Origin: Rotaria sp. Silwood1
Lineage: Eukaryota > Rotifera > Eurotatoria > Philodinida > Philodinidae
DNA length: 64,000 bases
Reading direction: 5' to 3'
Assembly: GCA_905250075.1 (NCBI GenBank)
Contig: CAJNOP010000098.1
Location: 580,757 to 644,756, forward strand
In this document: positions 22,567 through 36,100 of the stretch, one piece after another
How positions within the stretch are numbered: the first letter of the stretch is position 1
Layout of the letters: each line of letters opens with the position of its first letter
Position numbers and translations under genes: made by a program
Notes under the pieces: generated by a model
Databases searched by the model: none
Seen by the model: only the letters and a program-made list of their open reading frames with translations
Told to the model about the DNA's origin: nothing

Positions 22567-22998
22567 TTATTTCGATTTCAGTAAATGGATCGGATAAATT
22601 AGTTTAACATCCTTCTGACCATGGTCAAACACGTAACAAAGGCGTTTTTCTGCTGCATCAAAAACCAGATATCCAACATTAGCTCAACATCATGCACCTG
22701 TATACATAACACACAGTTTGAATGTCATATAAAGTGTGCATCCAGAAAGATACTCTGGAGAAAAATTAGTGTGAGCAATGCGAGCAAATGTTGATTGAGC
22801 ATGATTAACTGTATCGATGTTACTCTATTCCATCAAAACTGTTTCATTGTGTGGTGCAATAAGTACTCAACTAATAGGATGATGACCAAACTGTAAGGCA
22901 CATTTTGCGATCTAGTTAGTACGATAAATATGACATATTATATGATCATGTGGATGTGGATTAATAATATCTGCTTTAGCTGTTTGTTTTTCATCCAT
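22567..22998 (-). pseudogene. Inactivated nucleoside/guanine deaminase-like gene copy
   Basis: One continuous minus-strand frame, ATG at 22998 to TAA at 22567 (143 codons), holds five internal stops but no frameshift. The remaining text is clearly a CMP/guanine-deaminase-type zinc enzyme: IAKCALQFGHHPI, VLIAPHNETVLME, NIDTVNHAQSTFARIAHTNF, FSPEYLSGCTLYM, CVMYTGA, ANVGYLVFDAAEKRL, HGQKDVK. The catalytic HAE motif reads HAQ and the PCxxC zinc motif reads LCVMY, so the proton shuttle and a zinc ligand are also gone. Family members of this style are common in bacteria and fungi. No introns, so the source may have been intronless or a retrocopy. Decay by substitution only suggests moderate age. 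Confidence 0.8.
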
Positions 22999-24409
22999 AA
23001 TGACGAAAATTATTCGACGAGTAAGATTCGATTGTTTGTCACGAATAGATCTACGTCCTTGACCTATTTTCTGAAAAGTAAAAATGATTGTTTGCTAGTT
23101 TTTAGTCCGATGAAGAGAATGTGAATTCTAGCTACTAGTACACAGGAAATTCTAAAACGAATTAAATGTATCGCTGATGTGGGATGATATTTTTTCTTGA
23201 AAGACCTATGATTTTTTTCGAATATTCTATTTGAACATTTCAAAATGACAATAGTCGATCGTCACAGAAACTAAGTAAATGAACTTTTAACAATAAAAAT
23301 ATATATTGCATTCAATTTATAAATTGTTAACAGTTTTGAACTTTAACTAAGAGTTACAAAATAATTTGTAACAATAAACTAATAGAAAAAAATCAAATCT
23401 TGAAAGATTCAGATTAGATTTTGTAGTGCATAAAAACAATGAATGAACATTAAATTATTTCTTAGAAACAACCTGCTTAATATGAAATATGAATATAAAT
23501 AAGTTGGTCGATTTTCGATAACAAGTTCTCAAGAAAAAAAGATCTTATAGTATTTCAAGTAAAAAATTGTAAAAGATGATTCTTTCATATTATTTTTCAA
23601 ATTGTTCCTCATCTAAGTTTTTTAAACTCATTGAAATTTTTATTCTTTTATAAAATGAGACTACTAAAATACTACTCCTTTCTCATATTATAGTTACGAT
23701 GTTTTATATTGACGGGATACATCTCTTATGATTTAAGTCAGTTTATTTTTATTCACGTTCGTTATTGAGAAAAATGAAGAATAGTTTATTTTTGAAGATA
23801 TTTTTCTTCATTAATATCATAATGACAAATGAATTTACTAATATTGCCTATTATAGATTTTGAAAAACTATGATTGATCTTTCGTTTATAAAGTTTATGA
23901 AAGTCTCTATGCACTGGTTGAATATAATAAAAAAAATAGAATTTATTTTGTAGTTAAAAAATGATAAAACTAATATTATCATTGATGGCAGTTATTTACA
24001 CTAGACAAAATGTAATTATCGAGTTTCTCACAGAGATTTTACAAAAAGAAACACTTGTAGAATAGTTTTATTTGAATAAATAATCTGACTAAAGCAAAAA
24101 AGTACTCAAAATAGTCTAGATCAATTTATATGAAAAAAAAAAACAATGATGTATCAATTATGTAAGTGCCTACGTAAGAACATTTCTTTGACCTAGAATA
24201 CTTTCGATGTAAAAAAAAGGACGAAAAAAACGAGACATTTCTTTTTTTCCTCTAGAAGAAAGACAAAATTATGTAACCATCAGTAGGTAGACATATGTAT
24301 ATATAGCCAATAGGATCATATCATCATAGCTTCATTATATTTACAAAACTAACAGAATAAAAATATTCCAAAAAAGAATAATAATTATTTCTTTAAAATA
24401 TATCTAACA
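22999..24409. other. Intergenic upstream of SOUL gene
   Basis: No gene seen. A TATA-like stretch (gtatatatagccaatagg, near 24297) lies about 110 bases before the SOUL start codon and could be its core promoter; this is inference only. Confidence 0.4.
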
Positions 24410-24982
24410 ATGTTTGGAGGTATTAGTAGTGAAATGCCACCATACGATGTTATTGCTAAGAAAGATGGCTATGAAATTCGTCGATATTATAAACAATATT
24501 TAGCACAAAGTCATTATGAAGTTCCAACGAAAACGGATTTTTCATCAAATACGGGAACTGGATTTTTTCCATTGTTTAAATTTATATCTGGAAATAATGA
24601 TACACAAACAAAAATCTCAATGACAGCTCCAGTTATAATGCAAGAAACTGAATGTGATGGTAGCACAAAACGTACCATGTCATTTATTATGTCTCCTACA
24701 AAATTTAATTCATTAGATCAACTACCAAAACCTAATGATAAAAATATTCAAATTGTCGAACAAGATAATTCATGTGATATGGCTTGTATTACATTTAATA
24801 TGTCAATGACAACAGAGAGAAATACAGCAAAAGAAAAAGAACTTCGAGAAGCTGCTCATCGAGATGGAATTCAATTATCATCAAATAAAAATGATGTTTG
24901 CTATTTTGGTTATAATCCTCCATATACAATTCCACATTTTAGACGAAATGAAATTTGTATTCCAATAATTAGTCAACAATAA
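24410..24982 (+). CDS. SOUL haem-binding protein
   Basis: Intronless, 190 residues, the usual size of SOUL/HEBP proteins. Seen: PPYDVIAKKDGYEIRRY at the start, FFPLFKFISGNN, then the strongly conserved ISMTAPVIMQE, later YTIPHFRRNEICI. Cytosolic; no signal peptide. Family members (HEBP1/HEBP2, plant SOULs) bind haem or tetrapyrroles with moderate affinity and have been linked to haem buffering and mitochondrial permeability; the histidine used by some members is not conserved across the family, so haem binding here is not assured. The body is somewhat closer in style to the SOUL/HEBP2 branch than to HEBP1, but I would not fix orthology. Confidence 0.9.
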   Translation: MFGGISSEMPPYDVIAKKDGYEIRRYYKQYLAQSHYEVPTKTDFSSNTGTGFFPLFKFISGNNDTQTKISMTAPVIMQETECDGSTKRTMSFIMSPTKFNSLDQLPKPNDKNIQIVEQDNSCDMACITFNMSMTTERNTAKEKELREAAHRDGIQLSSNKNDVCYFGYNPPYTIPHFRRNEICIPIISQQ

Positions 24983-25514
24983 ACTTATCAACTCGACTAG
25001 CAATTATTCATAAAAATTTCTATATATAAAATACATAGCTTGTTACGGTGCATTTATATATATAAATTTTGTTGATATTATTACACTTTTATTCAATAAT
25101 TAAATAATAAATCTTTACATTGGTTCTTTTTATAAGAAAATTTTTATTTTAAGCAAAATAAATATAAGAAAAAATATTCGAAGTTTTCTTAAAATGTTTT
25201 GTTTCATGATTACACAAATCAATTGCTTATTTGATTTCTGATTTTTTTGAAAAAAAAAACAACTTAACCAATTCTCTCAAAATCATTTTCTCAGTTTTTA
25301 AAAGTGTTGAACACTTTTTTAAAGTAATTAACATAGACAAAATGAGACTTTTTATGAAGATGAGTAAGATTTTTGTTTGATTAGCTTTTTCAACTAAAAT
25401 TTTGCTATTGCTCATTTTGACTTGATTTTCTTTATGAATTTTTATAATTACTGAAAATAATTATGAATTTTACAAATATAATACACAATAACCAATAATA
25501 GGATCAATAGTCTT
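24983..25514. other. SOUL 3' flank, no gene seen
   Basis: AT-rich with aataaa-like signals near 25107. The minus frame at 25227-25415 (62 codons, lysine-rich) looks random. Confidence 0.4.
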
Positions 25515-25800
25515 AAATTTTATAATTACCATCACCAATTTGTCCATCTCTATTCATATCGATGTATGTGTTACTGGCTCTGCTTTATCAATAAAAGCTA
25601 TAAAACATGAATTGACAGTTTATTGAGATTTTTATGATTTTATTTAAATGAATAACTTCTTAATAGCATTTTTTATGCGAAAGAATAATTACAAAAAAGA
25701 ATAAATCCATTCCGATTTAAGTCCATATGAGTGACTTTTCAGCTGCGCTAGTTATCTCATCATTTCTAATGCAATCATCTTTATTTAAATTTGTACTTTT
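25515..25800 (-). pseudogene. EF-hand protein remnants
   Basis: Three short minus-strand pieces resemble EF-hand loops: NLNKDDCIRNDE (about 25756-25791), MDLNRNGFI (about 25700-25727) and YIDMNRDGQIGDGNYK (about 25522-25567). They lie in different frames with stops between them, and I find no splice sites that would join the first two. Most likely a decayed calmodulin-like gene. Individually each piece is short, so chance cannot be excluded; three in order on one strand is the main support. Confidence 0.4.
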
Positions 25801-26753
25801 TTCTCTTTTCTTTACGATCTTTGATAAACTATATAAAAAAGAATAAATCATACATCAAAATACATTCTATGTTAATCTATGACAAACTCATCTATGTTGC
25901 TATAAACAAGTTCCGTGCTTTTTAATATTTAATAACAGAATATAATCAGTTTGATTTTGTTTTTCTTTACATATATCGACAAATAAATGAACATGAAAAC
26001 AGAATAAATAAACTATACAACATTTTCTCGATGATTGTAAATTTCGTTACAAAATATCTAAGTGATTCATATGTAATCATACACAGTTCGAAGAGAATAA
26101 TAGAATTACAAGGTACACTTATATTTATTTGTTCTGTTATCTTTTTACTTAATAACACGTAATGAGTCTTAGTTCGTGTAAATATTCAAAAATAGCAAAT
26201 AAAAGATATTAACTTATATTAACAATTATATTATATTGTTCGAAACACTTATTTATTTATACTTTTAATATAATGATTTTTTTATATTTTAAATGTTAAC
26301 ATATTGTCATTATTGATTATACCGAAAGTTAATTATTATTTTGTTCGTATTAAAATATCTTCTTGTTTTCATTGTAATAACTTTTTAATTAAGTACTATT
26401 TCTTAGTAATAATAATAATAACAACATGAATAAACAATATAATTGATTCGATAAAGAATTTTTAATTAATGACAAAAAAAGAAATGAAATCAACAGAAAA
26501 GAGACAAATTAACAATTGAAAAACAAAAATAAACCTTGAGATATTTATTTCGATGAAATCTATTTGACAAAACAAAAAATAAATTATCATTCTACAATAT
26601 TTGAATAATAATTTATTGAAAAGATTTTAACTTACAATAGATGTCAATCAATAAAACATTAAATTTACTTTAATTTAACTTTATAGTTATCTTTCCGATA
26701 TGGATTTTTTTAGAAAATGAAACCTTATATGTATATACAGATGTTGAAATCTT
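25801..26753. other. Intergenic, no gene seen
   Basis: Very AT-rich; no supported frame or repeat. It forms the 3' flank of the PKC gene. Confidence 0.45.
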
Positions 26754-29700
26754 TTAAAGAAAATTAGCAACACTAGGACTAATATAAGAAAAATTGCGAA
26801 AAGTATCTACTGGTGTTGATAATAATAAAAGAGTATCTTTTTGATCAAGTTTAGATAATTGTGGAACTTTTGTTTTTGGTTTAAATGATAGTAATGACTA
26901 AAATTTAAATAGAACAAAATAAGATAAATTCTTTTTTTATAATAATGAACAACATACAGTAGGAATCCATGGTGGACGAACACGACGATTTTCAATCGCA
27001 TCAAGTGTATATGGTTCTCTATAATATATATGTATATAAATGAATAAGTATCATAGAAACAAAAATAATAAATTACTGAAAAAATGGTTGATCTTTTAAT
27101 AATCCATGTGAAGAAATAATATTTCCTAATCTTTGTTTTGGATCTCGTTCAAGTAAACCAGATATAATTTGTTTATTTTGTTTGATCATTGTTTCTGGAT
27201 AATTAATTTGATTTAAAAGAACATTTTGTGTTATATCTGTACTATTATTAGCATAATATGGTGTTTTAAATGTTGATAATTCAAATATTAAAATTCCTAA
27301 TGACCACCAATCAACATTTTCATCATAAGAATCTCGATGATAAATTTCATAAGCAATATATTCAGCTGTACCACACATGGTTTTTGTTTTATGATTTTTA
27401 TCAACATTTTCTTTTGCTAAACCAAAATCACCAAGTTTAACATGTCCATCTTCAAAGATAAATACATTTTCAGGTTTTAAATCACGATAAACCTGTATTA
27501 AATAAATATTCTATTGAATTTCAATAGTTTCAAAAAAAAACAAAACCTACAATATGTTTTGAATGAAGAAACATAAGTCCACATATTATTTCACCACTAT
27601 GAAAAACAATTTGATCTTGTTTAAATGGTTTAGGTGCTTGATATTCAAGAAGATTAAACAATGTTCCAGCTCGAGCAACTTCCATGAGAAAAAAAAGTCT
27701 TTCAACATTTTGAAATGCATAAAAAAGTTGAACTATAAATGGATTTGATCGAGATTGAATAAGAATATCACGTTCGGATTTAACATATTCAAGATTTTGT
27801 CCTTCTAATACTAAATTTTTACGAAGAGTTTTCATTGCATAATAAGATTCACCATGTTTTGTTAAATATACCTACAATTCAACTAATTATATTTTTATTA
27901 TTTTAAAATAATTCATATCAGAATATATATATTAGATTTCTATTTATAATTATTTGAAAATACTAACAAATTCGTATCACACATTCAAACTAATCAGTTT
28001 CTATTAATGAACTAAAATTATTAATAGTAAAGCTCGTTTATTTAATTAAACAGTTACTTGACAATCAATTTCTTTTTTTCCATCATGTCCTCATTATTGA
28101 TTTGCTTTATAGAAAAATGAGAGAGAAAATCATTATGATGCTTCTTATGAAATATTATTCTCTCAGCTAGAATTCCCAACTATTTCCGGACAGGAAATTT
28201 TCAGGTTTTTTTTAAAATTTTAGCATTATATTTATCTACATATACGTTTCGAAGTATTCTCTACTTGCTGGATATCTTTCAAGAGTTTACTATGTCAAAA
28301 AAATGGAAAGTGTGGAATGTCCAATAGCTCTTGACAAGCATTTGTTATAGATTTGTCTCATTAATATCTTAGTTGTTTGGGTGTCTTTATTCGTGAGAAT
28401 GAATGTGTCTGCTGTCTTCTGATGATTTTCAATAAATAAATATTCTTTTTCATTGAAAAAAAACAAGTGAATAAAACGAAAAGAAAAATTTGACGAACCG
28501 ATCCACTCATTCCAATGCCTAATGTTTGTAAAATTTGAATTTCATTTATTTGAAAACTTGAAGTTGTATGTGACTGATGAAGTTTTGATATACGCTCAAT
28601 AACTTCTTTAACATGAGTTGATTGATCACATTTATCAAGATTTGAATAAATTTCACATAAATCTCCATTATATTGATAATTATAATCAGAATCTGATTTA
28701 TGCTAAATGAGAAAATTTAATAAGAAAAAAAAAAACAAAACATAGATTATCTTCATAAAAATTAAAATACGTTTTGTTTCCAAATTTCATAACGTTCTAA
28801 TAAACCATTTTCTTGATATCCACAATAATGTCCAACTTTTGATCGACATCGTCGATGAACAACCATTGAACATTCTAGAAAAAAATATTTTATATTATTG
28901 AAAAATATTAAGATAATATAAAAATAACGCATTACGAGTGCATTTATATGAATGTCCTGGTTTAATAAAACTTCCATCATGATCACAAAAAATTGTTTGC
29001 CAAGAAAATTGTTCATGTTGAAAATGATGAGCTTTCATCATTTCAAGCTAAAAGAAAAACAAATTATTTTTTATTTTTTTTTGAATATTGTTCAAGTTCG
29101 TTTAGAAATTCTTATTTAATGAATAAATAAAACTAACATCTGTATATTTTTGTCCAGTACATGGATGTATACCACGATCAAAACAATTTTTATGTACGAC
29201 ACAATCACATCGTTGACATTGAAAACCTTTATAAGCGAAACCCCTTTGAATAAAAATAATTTTGTTAATAATTAACATATATTCAAACAGTTTATACCAT
29301 AGAATATCACCACAAATTGAACAAAATGTTGGTATTTTGAATATTTTTCCAACAAATCTATGACCAACATGTTTAAGAACAGTTTGATAACGTTCAGCAT
29401 AACGTTGACCATGAAGATTTATTTGTAATGGAGAATCTTTATGAATAGATGGATCTAATTTATAGAATTATAAACAATATTAAATTTAAAAACAAATATT
29501 TAATAAAATATACTTTTATATTCAATTATTATATCTGCTTGAGCTTTGGGTGTAAAATTAATCTATGAAAATAAAATTAAAAAAGAAAAAAACATATTGA
29601 TTTAAAATAAATAATTATAAATTAACAAAAATACTTGATGTCGAAATCCATCTGTTAATTTTCGAAAATCTTTTAAATTTGATTGAAATTTATATGAAAT

Positions 29701-30012
29701 ATCATTATAAAAAATTCGAATAAATATTTTTCGTTGTATATTTGTCAATAAACCAGCATCAAATCGTATACATTGATGATTTTCATTGTAAATTGGCTTT
29801 TTTATTCGTGCTAACAAAAAAAGATAAAATGTTTTAATTTATTTAAATAAATATAAATATAATAAAATAGACATACATGATTGTGTTGAATCACCTTTTT
29901 CTTTTATTTCAACTTCAGTTTTAACTTTACTTAAATCTATTGTTTGTTTTTGTTGACTTATTTGAAATTTAAATATTTCTATGCGTAAAAATGGATGACT
30001 ATTTTGAGACAT
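26754..30012 (-). CDS. Novel-type (delta/theta-like) protein kinase C
   Basis: Twelve exons on the minus strand: 29877-30012, 29635-29810, 29514-29562, 29298-29454, 29138-29243, 28936-29047, 28771-28874, 28499-28702, 27551-27871, 27077-27492, 26958-27018, 26754-26897; 661 residues. Domains in order: C2-like (1-125, PFLRIEIFKF), C1A (about 150-201, perfect H-C6-H-C spacing), C1B (about 214-263), hinge, kinase (about 343-600), AGC tail. Seen: glycine loop GIGMSGSV, Lys362, YRDLKPEN (Asp459), DFG (Asp477), activation loop KTMCGT, hydrophobic motif FRNFSYIS. Odd points: C1B has Asp where the second zinc cysteine belongs (CDHD) and a shortened loop; the APE motif reads AYE; the HRD loop has KPEN rather than KLDN. 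The intron at 27872-28498 is 627 bases while the others are about 40-120. Role: diacylglycerol-responsive Ser/Thr kinase; calcium independence inferred from the C2 type. Confidence 0.9.
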
Positions 30013-31639
30013 TATTTTTTTGAAACAGGGAAGTCACTATCTTGTTATTTATAAAAAGAAAAATAATATTAATTATTAGAACATATTTTAAATATACCTT
30101 TTTATAGACGAAAAATTTTTCTTTTTCGATCTTATCAGTCATTTTTATGTTTACTGTTCTCAATCGATATTTGTTCTGTACTTTCATATGTAGAATCTAA
30201 CTTCGACTTATAATGTCGTCAGTCACCATAAGAAAAATAACATTACTCATATAGCCATAAAAAGAACACGCAAAACATGACATACATGTATATATTAGTA
30301 CTTTTAATAAACAAATTAATGTGCAACAGTCATTTGGAGATCACCACATATCACTTTCAATATTACTGTATATGTTGTCGAAAAGTATCTAAGCTTTACT
30401 CAACAAGAAACGATTATAGAACATATCGAATTCCATTTGATGTTCAATAAGATTCTAAAAATAATATTTGTTGGCACTGACGACTATACAGTTTATTACA
30501 AAAAGGTTTGAACCTATAGGGTCAAAAATAAAAACAATGAGAAGGAAGAAATGAAAAATGGACAAGGAAAAAAGAAACGAAAATTTAGGAGAAATGCGTA
30601 TGTTTATGTATGTGTGTAAAATCACGCCATATCTTGAGCAATAGTACATATAACTAGAATGACGTCATGTGGTGAGTAAAAGATTAGCGGAAGATGATCA
30701 CACCACATATGAGACACAATATAATATGATTCAGTGTATGCGGTAATTATAGGGTCATAGAAGATTATCTCGATAACAATATATCTTATTTGTAAGCAAA
30801 ATAATGTCGATTATACAAAATTTTATTTTCTTTTTAATTGTTGATCAAATACGAGAGAAAAAAAATGTATATCAGATTTTAATAAATGATATTGATCAGA
30901 AAGAAAATCAAGAAAAATAATGTGCACTACTCATCAAAATATTTGTTTACTGTTAAATATTTCATTGATTTTTGTTTATTCTAATATTGGTTGAAATTAT
31001 ACATTTCAAGATATTCTTCATTTTACATTTTGATAAATATATCATTGTTTTTCATATCAAACAAGCTCGATTTGTATTTTGTTTTCTGAACATGCATGTC
31101 AATACCTGTGACGGAAAAATAACATCAGTGACGTATTCAGTCATGGATAATTGAATACTTTGTCATGGGTCGCAAATTTACTGTCGATGGTTTTCTTCTG
31201 ATAATAAGAATAACTAGACGTCACAAATGTTATTACTCGAGCATTTTTTGATATTAGTGACAATGATTCATCAGAATCTGCTCTTCAAAACAGTTTAACT
31301 GGTAAATTATTCGTAAAAAAAAACATCTCCTCGCTGCGCCATTGAATAACACTTGGAGTATTTGAATTTCTTCCACTTTTCATACCAATATTTGTTCTCA
31401 ATTTAAATCAATTTAACTGGTAGTTGAAATCCATTTAGCTACCTATCATATTGTTCATCAAACAAATGCACAAGCATAAGGAATATTTCATGAGGTCTCG
31501 AACAAAGACTCAACAGCAATTTCTGAATCATATAATTCTTTCAACATTTATAAATCACTTCATTATTTAATTTTTTTTACGTGATACTTATTTTTATTTT
31601 ACATTTATAGCAAAGATTCATGTTCACAGAATATACATA
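30013..31639. other. Intergenic 5' of PKC gene
   Basis: Contains the PKC promoter region. No second gene seen; the frames at 30455-30649 and 30972-31154 look random. Confidence 0.4.
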
Positions 31640-32150
31640 CTAGGTGTTACTGTCGCCTATGCAATTAAATGTTTCATAGAAACTTCTTGTTTATCAATTT
31701 TACAACTTGGAAATCTATAATTCCAGACACCTAGCTGAGCTTGATCGATTAACCTACAATTCAATTGAATATTTAAGACTTGTCTGAACTTGCTGGGCTT
31801 CGGTGTTAGCTTTCAATACACTAATCACTTTCAAATTCATTGATTCTTAAATCATTCACAAAGAATTAATCGAAAAGCTATCGATATTGAAGCATTCGCT
31901 TTCCATCTCAAAAACCGATTTCACAAAACAGAGAAATAAGAAATTTGAAAGTGAATTAGTATATCCAATGAAAATGTCTATTGGAAGTCAAGCAAGTTTG
32001 GACTAATCTTTGACATTCAGTTGCATTCTAAGTCAAGCGATCAACTTCAGCTTGATGACTGAGATTACAAATTTTCAAGTTCTATCGACGGTAAAACTTT
32101 CGTGGAAAACAATTTAACTTAAGTCAATTTTTTCGGTATCCTAGAACTTG
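31640..32150. mobile_element. Imperfect foldback element
   Basis: The left arm (gctgagcttgatcgattaac near 31733, gacttgtctgaacttgctgg near 31780, cactaatcactttcaaattc near 31829) reappears inverted at about 32030-32055, 31985-32010 and 31940-31965. Arms are about 200 bases, diverged; the loop is near 31860-31930. Ends are approximate; no ORF. Confidence 0.55.
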
Positions 32151-33119
32151 CGAGCAACATTAATAATTGAAAAAAATTTCTATGAAATTTTGTGATAATT
32201 ATAATTATTCAACAATAAGGATTCAAAAGGTTTGAAATTCAATCGCATAGAAGATAGTAATATCCTCTATATATACATATGTACAGTGAATATGAATCTT
32301 TTTTCATAAATGTAAGACGAAAAAAAATAAAATGGATTGTTCTACAAAGTGTATAAGACTTTGAACTGTCTCGTTTTTTTTTGTTGTCTAATAAAACAGA
32401 TATATTGAAGAACGATGAAGAATTTGATTATTTTTCATAGAGGATATAACTTAATGTCAATTATATCAGTCAGTTTAAATATGATTATTCTGAAATATGT
32501 TTATAGATTTGATTATGATTTTAATTTAAATGAGCATGTGAATTTCATTCGAGTTATGTTGATGATCGAAATATTCTCATCGGTTGATCAATATTGAAAA
32601 TTCGATTTAATTTCTTTTTTTTATTTAAACCATGATTAAATCTATTAAAGATCAAAAATACATTCTAAATAAATCTAGTAGATATTTACTTTTTGTTTGT
32701 ATGATTTTTCTTATGAACAGAAATCATATTTTTATAAGGATTTTTAATTTCTCGTTTATTTAAACATATTCATTAGTGATGAGAAGAACAATATCACTTA
32801 AGAATATATTGTCTATGTGTTTAATCAGTAATCATTAAATATGTTTGAACATGAAAAAACAATAAAATTGAGAAATATACTTTTTCTACAGACAATCGAA
32901 TAATAAATAATGATAAATAGCAAAATATAAAAAAATCTTTTTATTTTTATTTCAAATAATAAAAAAAAACCACCTGATTCTCTGATAGTAAATATAAAAA
33001 AAGAAAAAGATGATAAAAAGAAATATGAATTCACTGCCAAAAATAAATGTTATTCAGTTTCAAACGAAAAAGCAAAAAACAAAATGTTTACAATAGAGAA
33101 ATGCATTTATATAAAATAA
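32151..33119. other. Intergenic, no gene seen
   Basis: Very AT-rich 3' flank of the IQ-motif gene; no supported frame. Confidence 0.4.
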
Positions 33120-36100
33120 TTATTGTTTATCCAAAAATTTATAAACAATATTCATATCGATTGGTTCTAAGAAAGGTGTTCCTTAAGAACAAAAAAAACA
33201 AGCAAAGAATTCATAATAATAATTTGAATTGTATTTATCTTACCTTGAATAGCAGTTTCATCTTCTCCATCAATAATTGGTCGAACCCAAGTGGATTTTC
33301 TTGATGTCTGAAGACCAGTTGCTGTTGGCGGATATATATAATAAACAACATCAAATATAATTTCTTTTGTTAATGAATCATTTTTTTGAGGTGGATAATC
33401 TAGAAAACAAAAACAAAAAAATGTTATTATATAATAAATAACGAAAGATATTTTTACGTTGAAGAACATAATCTAAAGCTTCTTTTATTTCATAGGATGT
33501 TGCTGATAAATCACAACATTCAAAGAATTTTTCTAATTCATTTACATCTAATTTGTCATTAAATGAAAGTGTTTTAAAAATAGTTGTTAATCCTATTTAA
33601 GAAACAAAACTAAAAATCATATGTAAATAAATCAAAGAAAACTAACTTTTTTCAGTTGTAAGAAAATCTCTTGTTTCATTAATATTAAATATAAATTGTT
33701 TATATTCTGATTGACGCATTTTTTGAATACGTTGAACAACTTGACGATAACGAGAAGAAAATTCAACCCATGTTAAACCAAAGTTAGATACCTTTTTTTT
33801 TTTTTAATTAAAATAAATAAATAAATAAATACTTTTTTGTTCAAAAAGAAACAATACTTCTTTTTTCATATAATTTAATCTATGTCTAACAATAAATCCT
33901 CTCCACCACCGTTGAATACATGTTGCAGCTCGATTAAGTGTTGAATTAGAAAATTTTGCATCAACTTGATTAAAATTTCTAAAAACAAAAAAGAAACATT
34001 TTATTTCAATTAATAATAAATAAATAATTTACGCATATATTCGAAGAGATGGTCCTGTATCATCAAGCATTTTGTTATATTCTTTATTTTCATCTCGAAT
34101 TCTAAATACAAAAAAAAGTAATTAAATAAATAAATCGATAATAATTTTTTTGTTTTTTTTTTTTATTAATTTAACCTTGTTTGTTCAATTAATTGTTGTT
34201 CAACATATTGTGCTCGTTTAGCAGAAAGAATTCTTCGATGATCACGTTCTTCTTCACGTCTTTTACTTGCTGATGGACGACGATTTTCAATTTGTTTTCG
34301 TCGTTGTAAATGTTCTCGATATGCTCTTAATCAAATAATAAAATAAAATAATTTGTTTCTTTTTTTCTTCGTTGCTTTTTAAAAATACCGTTGAATTTTA
34401 ATTGCAGCTTTTTGTTCGTCTTCACGTTTTTTTCTTTCATCAGCAGATAATCTTTTTTGAATATTTTCAACAATAAATCCTTTAAATGCACGTTTTATGT
34501 CGACATCATTTCTTGCTTGACGATATATCGATGTTGAATAATTATATTCATCCTTGAATATTTTATTAGAATTATACAAAAAAAAACAAAGTTTTTGACT
34601 GTCTTACAGGATCTTGTGTAAGAAATACACTTGAAATTGGTCTTCCTTGTTGTTTTATCTGTCGATTACGAGAAGAATGCATATTTGAACTTGTTATTAT
34701 AGAAGTTGGAAAAACAAGACGTCTTTGATTTGTTCGTCCTCGTTGACGCATTTGATCAACTTCTTTATACGAAAAAATAAATTTTTAAAAAAACAAAAAA
34801 GATTATTAAAAAATATAAATGAATCAACCTTGTTGTGTACGAATATTAAGAACACTTAAATTATGCTCCATTCGTTGTTCATCTTTCAATCTATATTATA
34901 TTAAAATAATATTTTATAATTTATCATATATAAATATAAAAATCTCATAACAATATTTCTATTTTGTTTATATTTTAGATATTTATCTTGTTTATTGATA
35001 TTCATAGACTAAATACTATTTTTTTTTTGGATAGAAAAATTTTTAAATATTTCTACATCAAAGCGAATGAGCTCATAAATAAACTTTTTATAATTCGCTG
35101 AGAATGATATTATTAAAATTCGAAGTTTATTCTACTTATTTATAATATTTCTAATTGTATATTTAATGAATAAATTTGAATAGAAGTTAAACAATATTAA
35201 CTATTCTCTATATTATCAGTCCTTTGAAATAGTCAGTTTCAATTTTTATATCTACAATTATTTAAAGAAATGCATAACGAACAACATATGAGATTATTGG
35301 TAATAATGCAACAACAATAATATGATATTGATCACTTGTTTAATGATAATTCTAATGCACTAACAATAAATTTATACTCATAGTCAATTTATTTTTCATA
35401 ATGTGTCAACATCTTTATACTAACGAGGAAACCACCCGAGGTGTCAAAAATCTTTTGAGCTGAAATTTTGCCCACAAGTAGGGGATACATAGACTAGAAA
35501 AAATCTACAAGGATATGGGTCCAAGTTGGAATTTGACTGAGATATTGACTATTTACCATAATTTTCCTATAGTACCCTACTTGTCCGATAAAACCAAAGT
35601 TTTGAATTGAGGCCTGAAACTTTATCCACACCAAGGCCCCAATCAGACAAGCTCGCCTACAAAGTTTCAGAACTCTTGGATAGACTATCTCCGAGATATG
35701 AATCTGCCAAAATATCTATGTGAAACATTATATCCGTAAAAAAAGCGTCTTTATGCTAACATACTAATATCTCGGATATAGTCTATCCCAGAGTTCTGAA
35801 ACTTTGTAGGCAAGCTTGTCTGACTAGGGCCTTGATGTGGACAAAGTTTCAGGCCTAAATTCAAAACTTTGATTTTATCGGACAAGTAGGATCCTATAGA
35901 AAAATTATGGTAAATAGTCGATATTTCAGTCAAATCCCAACTTGGGCCCATATCCTTTTAGGCCTTTTCTAGTCTATGCATCCCCTACTTGTGGGCAAAA
36001 TTTCAGCGCAAAAGCGTTTTCACACCTCGGATGGTTTCCTCGTAAGATCAACCAATGCAAAGGTTATGTACAAGTCTCAAGATTGTCAAAGTATGAGGAA

